Source: Anaerolineae bacterium
GTDB lineage: Bacteria > Chloroflexota > Anaerolineae > DRVO01
Assembly: GCA_013178015.1 (NCBI GenBank)
Contig: JABLXR010000027.1
Coordinates: 1-64,000 of the forward strand
Direction: 5' to 3'
Length of the DNA stretch: 64,000 bases
A model generated the notes under the pieces. That model was not told where the DNA came from. It did not search any database and saw only the letters and a list, made by a program, of their open reading frames with translations. A program made the position numbers and the translations under genes. This document shows, piece after piece, positions 57,758 through 64,000 of this stretch. Every line of letters begins with the position of its first letter. Positions within the stretch are counted from its first letter, which is position 1.

Positions 57758-58402
57758 CTCCTCACCCCGGTACCCTTCGTCCGCCGGCAGGTCCGGCCGG
57801 CTAGCTGCCTGCATTGAGAGTCGGTCGGCGCGCTCGTTCTCGGGATGGCCGGCGTGGCCACGGATCCAGTGGAACCGGACCTCGTGCCGATCCACCAGCT
57901 CCAGAAGGCGCTCCCACAGGTCGGGGTTGAGGGCAGGCCGTCCCCGTCCCCGCATCCATCCCTGCGCCCGCCACTTGCGGGCCCAGTTCCTGGTCATGGC
58001 GTTGGCCAGGTATTGCGAGTCGGTGTGGATGGTCACCTTCGACGGCCGCTTCAGGGCCTCGAGGCCGACGATGGCCGCCATAAGCTCCATGCGGTTGTTG
58101 GTAGTGAGGCGGAATCCCCCGGAGATCTGGCGTTCCTTGCCTCTACACCTGAGGATGACGCCGTATCCACCCGGGCCCGGATTGCCGATGGCGCCACCGT
58201 CGGTGAAGATGTCCACGTGAGGCCGGTCATTCGACTCGGGATCCGGCTCCTCTCGTGGCGAACCCTGGGTAGACCCCTTGGCTGCCGAGCCGGCTACCTC
58301 GTCGGCGACAGGACAGCTGCGACGCCGCTCGCCGCGGTTCGGGCGGTTAGCGGCAGCGCTACGGGCGTTTGAGAGGGGCAACCGAGACGCTCCTTTCGCC
58401 AT
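57755..58402 (-). CDS. rnhA: ribonuclease HI
   Basis: A 215-residue protein whose C-terminal 150 residues are RNase HI: DIFTDGGAIGNPGPGGYG (first Asp), TTNNRMELMAAI (Glu), IHTDSQYL (Asp) and WIRGHAGHPENERADRL (His and last Asp). It removes RNA from RNA/DNA hybrids. An unusual N-terminal extension of about 60 residues (rich in Ala, Arg, Ser and Pro, not a hybrid-binding domain that I recognise) could be a tail or a wrong start; no strong Shine-Dalgarno supports 58402. Confidence 0.93.
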   Translation of the reverse strand: MAKGASRLPLSNARSAAANRPNRGERRRSCPVADEVAGSAAKGSTQGSPREEPDPESNDRPHVDIFTDGGAIGNPGPGGYGVILRCRGKERQISGGFRLTTNNRMELMAAIVGLEALKRPSKVTIHTDSQYLANAMTRNWARKWRAQGWMRGRGRPALNPDLWERLLELVDRHEVRFHWIRGHAGHPENERADRLSMQAASRPDLPADEGYRGEE

Positions 58403-58609
58403 TGGTTGTGCACCTTAGGTCGCGGGCGCCCCGGAGTATACACCACCCGCGTTGGCTCGCACCTCCGGAAGCGTGGCCGACGAGATGAGGGCATCGCCTC
58501 TTGCGCCGGCGGCGGCCGACCGCTACGCTTGGGCTAACATGCCGTTGCTTCCGACATCGGAGCGGCGTGGAGGTGACACAGCTTCCAGCGCCGCTCATGG
58601 AGTCTCCCT

Positions 58610-59932
58610 TTGCCCGTGAGCTATGTGGGTGCGCTCCGCGGCCTGAGCCGCAACGTCCGCCTGGTCTTGCTGGCCGTCGGCCTACAGGGGTTCAGCGTCG
58701 CCGGTATCTACGCCGTGCTGCTCAACCTCTTCCTGCTTCGCCTCGGCTACGGCCCCGAGTTTGTGGGCCTCGTCAATGGATCGGGGTTGGCGGCCAGCGC
58801 TCTCTTCTGCCTGCCAGCCAGCGCCATGGGACGGCGGTGGGGCAGCCGCCAGGCGATGATGATCGGGGTGCTTCTCACTGCTTTGGGCTACGCGGCGCTG
58901 CCCCTGACGCGGCTGCTGCCGCCCGCTGCCGTGCCCGCGGCGCTCATCTCCGCCTACCTCACCGCCAACCTGGGCGGAGCTCTGCGGGCCGTCAACGTGA
59001 TCCCCTACCTCATGGGTGCCGCGAGGCCCGAGGCGCGCAGCCACGCCTTCTCCCTGGATCACGCCATCACCCCAGGGTCGGCGTTCCTGGGGTCCCTTGT
59101 GGGCGGGCTGCTGCCTTCCCTCTTCGCCGCCCGACTGGGCCAAGACCTGTCGAGCCCGGCGCCCTACGGTGCTGCCCTGCTGGTAGGGGCGGTGTGCTTG
59201 CTGCCCGCGGCCATCGCCCTCACGGCTGCCCGCGACATTGAGGATGTGCGGCAACCCTCCACTGGCGGCCGCGCCCCCTCGTCCCCCGGCAGTCCCATGC
59301 CTCTGGGGCTCATGCTCATCATGGCCCTCGTTCTCATGATACGGGTGGCGGGCGACCGGTCGGTCAGCATCTACTTCAACGTCTACATGGATGACTTCCT
59401 GGGCCTGCCCACGCCTCTGATCGGCACCATCACCGCCGCCGGGCAACTGCTGGCCATTCCCGCCGCTCTGACCGCGCCCCTGCTGACCGGCCGACTGGGC
59501 AACGGCAAGACCTATGCCCTGGCCGCCCTGGGAATGTCCCTGAGCCTGCTGCCTCTGGCCCTGGTACCCACCTGGCAGGCGGCCGCCTTCAGCTACATCG
59601 GCCTGATGACCCTGATCTCGGTAGCCCGGCCGGCTGTCATCGTGCATCAGCAGTCCCTGGTCACACCGGAGTGGCGCAGCACCATGGCCGGGATCCAGCA
59701 GATGGGCGTGGCCATCGGGTCCTCCAGCGTGGCCTACGCCGGGGGCTACCTGGCCAGCGCCCATGGCTATCGGGCGGTGTTCCTCATGGGGGCAGCGCTG
59801 GTGGCAGCCGGCGCCGGCCTGTTCTGGGCCTACTTCCGCATCCCACGGGGCGAGCTGGCTAGAGAGCAGGCGGCGGAGCCGGCTCTGCCGGCCATGCCGG
59901 GTCCCATCGCCGCCGGGCGGGAGGGGTCGTAG
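58610..59932 (+). CDS. MFS transporter
   Basis: A 440-residue major facilitator with about 12 helices in two halves. It has the loop 2-3 basic motif (MGRRWGSRQAM) and a long central loop near 205-225 (EDVRQPSTGGRAPSSPG). The substrate is unknown. The TTG at 58610 follows GGAG; a GTG six bases on is an alternative. It converges with the creatininase gene, 15 bases apart. Confidence 0.9.
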   Translation: MPVSYVGALRGLSRNVRLVLLAVGLQGFSVAGIYAVLLNLFLLRLGYGPEFVGLVNGSGLAASALFCLPASAMGRRWGSRQAMMIGVLLTALGYAALPLTRLLPPAAVPAALISAYLTANLGGALRAVNVIPYLMGAARPEARSHAFSLDHAITPGSAFLGSLVGGLLPSLFAARLGQDLSSPAPYGAALLVGAVCLLPAAIALTAARDIEDVRQPSTGGRAPSSPGSPMPLGLMLIMALVLMIRVAGDRSVSIYFNVYMDDFLGLPTPLIGTITAAGQLLAIPAALTAPLLTGRLGNGKTYALAALGMSLSLLPLALVPTWQAAAFSYIGLMTLISVARPAVIVHQQSLVTPEWRSTMAGIQQMGVAIGSSSVAYAGGYLASAHGYRAVFLMGAALVAAGAGLFWAYFRIPRGELAREQAAEPALPAMPGPIAAGREGS

Positions 59933-59947
59933 GGCGACATCCGGCCT

Positions 59948-60754
59948 TCAGTGCCCCTCCGTGCGGGCGAAAGCCTCGAAGACGTCTGCCAGCGAGTGGA
60001 CGATGGCTTGCACCAGAGCTGGGCCCAGCTCCGGCCGCACCAGGGTCGGATCTCCCCACACGCCCGTCTCCGGCCGCTGCTCTCGGTGGGGCGCGGTCAT
60101 CACCCCCAGCGGCTTCACCGTGCTGCGAGCGTCGGTTGCGGTAGGCACCGACAGATCGGTGGTCGGCAGCCGGTCCAGGTGGACCAGGTCAGGCCGCAGG
60201 GCGAGCATACATGTGGTCTCGAAGCCGGCCGAGTGGCCGGGTACCAGCCCCACCTGGCCTGCTCCCGCTGCCTCCAGCGCCGGGCCGGCGACCTCCCAGT
60301 AGTCGGTCGCTCCGATCACCGCCCGGTGCTGCGACATCACCTGCCGCACCGCCACCTGCACCACCTCCCGGTTGCCGCCGTGGCCGTTGACCAGCAGGAC
60401 CCGGCGGAAGCCGTGGCGGATGAGGCTCTGGCACAGGTCGGTAAGCGCGGCCAGGAAGGCGGACACGCTCAGGCTCAGGGTGCCGGGGAAGGCCATGTGG
60501 TGCTCGGAGAAGCCGAAGGGCAGCGTCGGTGCCACCGCAATGGGGATGCGATGGCGCACGCGCTCGGCGGCTCTCCTGACGCACTCGCTGAGGATCACCG
60601 CGTCGGTGCTCAGGGGCAGATGGGGCCCGTGCTGCTCGGTCGAAGCCACAGGGAGCACCACCAGCGCCCCACGGCCCACCAACTCCCCCACCTCGGGCCA
60701 GGTCATCTCGGTCAGCATTACCTTGGCGCTGGAGTCCGCCGTGTTCTCACTCAC
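59948..60754 (-). CDS. creatininase family protein (creatinine amidohydrolase-like)
   Basis: A 268-residue metallohydrolase with all family motifs: PVASTEQHGPHLPLSTDA (metal His/Asp, near 36-53), PFGFSEHH, LLVNGHGGNREVV and GHSAGFETT (metal Glu). Homologues act on creatinine, on formamide-type ring intermediates, or in cofactor side-chain processing. It overlaps the upstream flavin reductase gene by 8 bases, so the two are an operon, perhaps for oxidative ring or amide breakdown. Confidence 0.94.
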   Translation of the reverse strand: MSENTADSSAKVMLTEMTWPEVGELVGRGALVVLPVASTEQHGPHLPLSTDAVILSECVRRAAERVRHRIPIAVAPTLPFGFSEHHMAFPGTLSLSVSAFLAALTDLCQSLIRHGFRRVLLVNGHGGNREVVQVAVRQVMSQHRAVIGATDYWEVAGPALEAAGAGQVGLVPGHSAGFETTCMLALRPDLVHLDRLPTTDLSVPTATDARSTVKPLGVMTAPHREQRPETGVWGDPTLVRPELGPALVQAIVHSLADVFEAFARTEGH

Positions 60755-61448
60755 TGGTCTCTCGCTCCTCGTGGGTCGGCCTGACCACCTGGCAGATCAC
60801 ACCGAAGGCATTGGGTCCGTACTGCTCCCCGGTCAGGGGATGAACGGTGCTGCGGATGTTGTACATGAGCTTCATGGCTCGCATGCGTTCTTCGGGGTCG
60901 GGTACCATGGCGCTCTCCTGCATGGCGATGTGGGTCACCCGGCCGGCAAAGAGGTGCCAGGTGCTGGCCTCGTAGAGCGAGTGCTCCCATTCCAGCCGGC
61001 ACTCTAGGCTCACCAGCGCCTCGGCGATGCGCGGGGCGTTCACCGTGCGGGCTGGCTCCAGGGTGAAGCCGGCGGTGGTGATCTCGTCGGCGGTCAGGGC
61101 ATTGCAGCGCACCGTCGCCAGGCACTGGCGGTAGTGATCCACGGAAGGGAAGTTGAGGCACCACTCCCCCGTGCGGACGATGTTGTCGTAAGTATGAATG
61201 TGACGGAGAAGGGCCAAGAGGGAGGAGTAGTTGCCCTGCTCCCCGATGAGCAAGCCCCAAGAGTGGAGGTTGGCATTGGGCAGTCCGTTGGCCTTCAGGG
61301 TGGTTACGATGAAGACGGGGTTGGGCACTGTGACCACGTACTCCAGCCAGGAGAAAACGCGGTACTTCCCGGGCCAGTCCTCGACCAGGTAGTCGGGCTG
61401 CTCGATGCCGATCTCGTGTTTCACTATAGCCTCCACTTCCCGCCCCAT
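60747..61448 (-). CDS. flavin reductase-like (FMN-binding split barrel) protein
   Basis: A 233-residue protein with the flavin reductase-like split barrel: VTVPNPVFIVTTLKANGLPNANLHSWGLLIGEQGNYSSLLALL and the GEWCLNFPS strand, then LECRLEWE and HLFAGRVTHI. The best known relatives supply reduced flavin to monooxygenases or bind FMN. The downstream creatininase is its only operon partner visible. Confidence 0.88.
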   Translation of the reverse strand: MGREVEAIVKHEIGIEQPDYLVEDWPGKYRVFSWLEYVVTVPNPVFIVTTLKANGLPNANLHSWGLLIGEQGNYSSLLALLRHIHTYDNIVRTGEWCLNFPSVDHYRQCLATVRCNALTADEITTAGFTLEPARTVNAPRIAEALVSLECRLEWEHSLYEASTWHLFAGRVTHIAMQESAMVPDPEERMRAMKLMYNIRSTVHPLTGEQYGPNAFGVICQVVRPTHEERETSE

Positions 61449-61652
61449 GGGAAGCGTCCTCTCATTTCGCCGCGCTCCCCCAGAGGCCGGCCTGCAGCGC
61501 CGTGCGCGCCGCTCCCCCGGGTCACTGCCTAGCCGCCACCGGATTGTACGCCGCGGCCAGGCGACAGCAAGGCAGCCGATGGGCTATACTGACTTAGTAC
61601 AGCCCACTGCGCATGTCGCTAACAGGTCAGGCTGCTTCTGGGAGGACGTGAC

Positions 61653-62687
61653 ATGGATAAGGTTCGGTTCGCCATTGTCGGTTGCGGCGAGATAGCCGTC
61701 CAGACTGCCAAGGGCATGGCCGAGGCGCCTCACGCCGAGATTGTGATGACCATGGACACTCAGCTCTCGCTGGCCCAGGACCTGGCCGAGGCCTACGGCG
61801 CCCAGGCCACCGACGATTTCGAGGCCGTGCTGGCCAGCCCTCAGGTAGACGCCGTGTACATCGCCGTCCCCCACGACCTGCATGCTCCCCTGGCCACAGC
61901 TGCCGCGCAGGCCAACAAGCATATTCTCCTGGAGAAGCCCATCGCTACCAACGTGGTAGACGCGAAGAAGATCATCCACAACTGCGAGCTGGACAACGTC
62001 ACCCTCGGCATCGCCTTCATCGCTCAGGTGGACGCCAACTGCGCTCGGGTGCGGCAGCTCATCGAGGAAGGAGTGATCGGGGAGGTGGCCGGAGTGCGCT
62101 ATGCCGCCCTGGCCGACAAGCCCGACTACTACTGGCACGGCGGCTACACCCGTCGCGTCTACACCGACTGGCGCACCCTGAAGGCCCGGTCGGGCGGCGG
62201 CATCCTCATCATGAACCTGATCCATGATTTCAATACCCTGCGCTACGTCACCGGCCTCGAAGTGACGAGGGCGTATGGGGAGTATGGCACCTACGCCACT
62301 CCGGTGGAGGTGGAGGACTTGGCCTTCGCTACCTTGCGCTACGACAACGGCGCCATTGGCTCGGTGGAGGCGGGCTCAGCTATCCGGGGAGGCGCGATGG
62401 GCGCCGAAAGCGACCGCGTCTTCGGCACCAAAGGGCAGGTCCTGATCGGGCAGCAGATCCAGGTCTACAGCGTGGACGGCAGCTCGGACGTGCCCGCCCG
62501 AGAGTGGACGACGATAGACATACCGCAACCATCGGCCCGTCATCGCATCGTGGAGGGCTTCGCCACCGCCCTCTTGGAGGGCAGGCGCCCGCCGGTGACC
62601 GGGTTCGACGGGCTCAAGGCGCTGGAGATCGTGGAAGCCATCTACCGCTCCGGCGAGACGGGCACACCGGTCCAGTTGCCGCTCTAG
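61653..62687 (+). CDS. Gfo/Idh/MocA family oxidoreductase
   Basis: A 344-residue dehydrogenase, different from the pair at 44-47 kb. It has VRFAIVGCGEIAVQTAKGM (4-22), AVYIAVPHDLHAPLA, ILLEKPIATNVVDAKK and GGGILIMNLIHDFNTLRYVTG (catalytic HxxD-like). The first gene after the divergent flavin-reductase promoter region (61449-61652), transcribed alone. Substrate unknown, probably a sugar or cyclitol. Confidence 0.94.
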   Translation: MDKVRFAIVGCGEIAVQTAKGMAEAPHAEIVMTMDTQLSLAQDLAEAYGAQATDDFEAVLASPQVDAVYIAVPHDLHAPLATAAAQANKHILLEKPIATNVVDAKKIIHNCELDNVTLGIAFIAQVDANCARVRQLIEEGVIGEVAGVRYAALADKPDYYWHGGYTRRVYTDWRTLKARSGGGILIMNLIHDFNTLRYVTGLEVTRAYGEYGTYATPVEVEDLAFATLRYDNGAIGSVEAGSAIRGGAMGAESDRVFGTKGQVLIGQQIQVYSVDGSSDVPAREWTTIDIPQPSARHRIVEGFATALLEGRRPPVTGFDGLKALEIVEAIYRSGETGTPVQLPL

Positions 62688-62692
62688 AGCAA

Positions 62693-62761
62693 GGAATGGA
62701 ACGCTGATCTACGCTGATCCTCATCTCCTTCTGATCAGTGTAGATCAGCGCCATCTGCGTC
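62693..62761. repeat. word-type inverted repeat between convergent genes (CGCTGATCTACGCTGAT words)
   Basis: The left arm ggaacgctgatctacgctgatc pairs with the right arm gatcagtgtagatcagcg. It ends at the stop codon of the slipin gene (62762) and starts within 6 bases of the oxidoreductase stop. It is a shorter, independent word family but has the same position rule. Confidence 0.85.
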
Positions 62762-63652
62762 CTATTCCCCCCGCTCGCTGTCTCCCCAGGTGCGCTGGAC
62801 GTACTCCTGCACCGGTCGAATCAGGTTGGTGAGCTCGACCGGCACGACGAACTTTGTGGCCGGGCTGTTGCCCAGCACCGTCAGCGCGTCCAGATACTGG
62901 AGGCTCATGGTCTTCTGATCCACCGTACGGGCTACGTTGAAGACCTTCTCCAGCGCCAGAGCGAACCCCTCCGCCTTCAGAATGGCCGCCTCGCGTTCGC
63001 CTTGAGCCCGTAGCACCGTAGCCTGCCGCTCGCCGTCGGCCACCTTGATGGCTGCCTCGCGCCGGCCGTCGGCCTCGGTGACCATGGCGCGCCGCTCGCG
63101 TTCCGCCGCCAGTTGCCGGTTCATCGCCGCCTGGACCTCCCGCGGCGGAGTGATCTCCCGGATCTCCACGCTGGTCACTTTGACCCCCCAGCGCTCGGTC
63201 ACCTCGTCCAGCTTGACCCGCAGCACCCGGTTAATGTCCTCCCGCTTGGCCAGCACGTCATCTAGCATGATGTCTCCGATGACGGCGCGCAGGGTGGTTA
63301 TGGCGATGCCTTGGGAGGCACCGGCAAAGTTGCCCACCTGGACCACGGTGGCCACCGGATCGGTCACTTTGTAGTAGATGAGGAAGTCTATGTCTATGGG
63401 CGCGTTGTCTTTGGTGATGCACGTCTGTTTCGGTATCTCCAAGTAGATCTCCCGGAGATCCACGCTCATAGCTCGATCAATGAAGGGGATGAGCAGGACT
63501 ACCCCGGGGCCGCGCTCCCCTACCACCCGGCCCAGGCGAAACACTACCAGCCTCTGGTACTCGCGCACGATGCGTACCGCCATATAGGCCAGCGGCACCA
63601 GCAGAATCAGGACAACGACGATCGCGAAGAGACTCCCCAGCGTTTCAGGCAT
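62762..63652 (-). CDS. SPFH/band 7 family protein (slipin-type)
   Basis: A 296-residue protein with an N-terminal membrane helix (8-30) and the band 7 domain: EYQRLVVFRLGRVVGERGPGVVLLIPFIDR, then LRAVIGDIMLDDVLAKREDINRVL, VEIREITPPREVQAAMNRQLAAERERRA, and an Ala/Glu-rich coiled coil. Slipins form membrane microdomain scaffolds and are commonly paired with NfeD, whose gene overlaps the start by 8 bases here. Confidence 0.95.
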   Translation of the reverse strand: MPETLGSLFAIVVVLILLVPLAYMAVRIVREYQRLVVFRLGRVVGERGPGVVLLIPFIDRAMSVDLREIYLEIPKQTCITKDNAPIDIDFLIYYKVTDPVATVVQVGNFAGASQGIAITTLRAVIGDIMLDDVLAKREDINRVLRVKLDEVTERWGVKVTSVEIREITPPREVQAAMNRQLAAERERRAMVTEADGRREAAIKVADGERQATVLRAQGEREAAILKAEGFALALEKVFNVARTVDQKTMSLQYLDALTVLGNSPATKFVVPVELTNLIRPVQEYVQRTWGDSERGE

Positions 63653-64000
63653 CGGTGCCTCCCTTGTGCTCCTGTTCCTGTACCCGCCGCACCCGCAGGC
63701 GCAGCCCCTCTACCGCGGTGACTTGGATCTTCGCACCCGCCTCCACGGGAGCATCCTCAGCCTCGGCGGTCCAGGTCTCGCTCAGCACCCTCACCACCCC
63801 GGTCGGATCGAGAGCAGACTCCGCCACCCCCAGCTTGCCCGTCAGCACCCCTTGCCCCACCAGAGCTTGCCGCCGCTGGGCCCTCACCCCCGCAGTCAGA
63901 GCCAGACCGAAGAAGCCCAACACCAGGGCGGTCATGCCCACCGTGAGCCAGGGACTCACCCGTACCTCAGGCATGGCTGGGACGGAAGGGGTGAAGGGAC
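63645..64000 (-). CDS. NfeD-like protein, 5' part beyond the window
   Basis: The visible part contains one hydrophobic segment (LTVGMTALVLGFFGLALTAGV) and the NfeD OB-fold: GVLTGKLGVAESALDPTGVVRVLSETWTAEAED, then GAKIQVTAVEGLRLRVRRV. The frame stays open past the ATG at 63974 to the window edge, so this is probably the C-terminal part of a long NfeD that begins with a ClpP-class serine protease domain. A stand-alone 109-residue form starting at 63974 cannot be excluded. NfeD and slipin act as a pair. Confidence 0.85.
   Translation of the reverse strand, partial: PFTPSVPAMPEVRVSPWLTVGMTALVLGFFGLALTAGVRAQRRQALVGQGVLTGKLGVAESALDPTGVVRVLSETWTAEAEDAPVEAGAKIQVTAVEGLRLRVRRVQEQEHKGGTDA

Overview
This window is chromosomal DNA from a high-GC bacterium. 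Gene content points to a Chloroflexota (Anaerolineae-like) lineage: Tat-dependent lipoprotein binding proteins with Val/Glu-rich linkers, several GH4 enzymes, pyrrolysine-free MttB homologues, Gfo/Idh/MocA paralogues, and many GTG/TTG starts. This placement is inferred from content, since no rRNA or other marker gene is present. I found no tRNA, rRNA, CRISPR array, insertion sequence or prophage.

Layout. 1-2.3 kb: two nucleotidyltransferase/HEPN pairs. 2.5-3.7 kb: Asp-box lipoprotein. 3.8-6.4 kb: an Nramp-fold metal transporter with a soluble PRC-MgtE_N-CBS protein, behind a strongly structured leader. 7-18.2 kb: minus-strand catabolic cluster with three GH4 enzymes, a HicAB pair, an MttB-superfamily methyltransferase, a sugar-type ABC importer and a URO-D-family protein. 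18.4-21.3 kb: DegT aminotransferase and two amidohydrolases. 21.8-23.8 kb: two tandem DraG-type ADP-ribosylglycohydrolases. 24.4-27.8 kb: hybrid histidine kinase facing an unusual response regulator. 28.4-30 kb: an esterase-like hydrolase and a frameshifted methyltransferase. 30-36.8 kb: cbb3-type oxidase operon (ccoN, a pentaheme CcoO fusion, CcoS-like, CcoP-N-like and CcoI-like proteins). 37.2-41.9 kb: split transketolase, membrane protein, SIMPL protein, two Hsp20. 42-48.9 kb: sugar epimerase, VapBC-like pair, DUF1801 protein, two Gfo/Idh/MocA oxidoreductases, sulfotransferase and a sulfatase-fold enzyme. 49.3-55.2 kb: cobalamin riboswitch followed by an apparent B12 uptake operon. 55.3-64 kb: AraC-MGMT, a third HEPN/MNT pair, DUF1638 protein, RNase HI, MFS permease, creatininase, flavin reductase, another Gfo/Idh/MocA protein, slipin and NfeD (cut by the window end).

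The most striking system is the riboswitch-controlled operon at 49.3-55.2 kb. It encodes two secreted, C-terminally anchored proteins resembling the alpha (squalene-cyclase-like barrel) and beta (DUF4430-like) halves of animal intrinsic factor/transcobalamin, followed by a complete ECF transporter (EcfT, fused EcfA-EcfA, S component). This reads as a surface B12 capture-and-import machine. It fits a genome that also carries an MttB-type methyltransferase, a URO-D-family protein and DUF1638, families linked to corrinoid chemistry.

A second general observation concerns long imperfect inverted repeats built from short reiterated words. At least ten occur, each immediately after a stop codon and sometimes supplying that stop codon. 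They look like a modular class of 3'-end elements.
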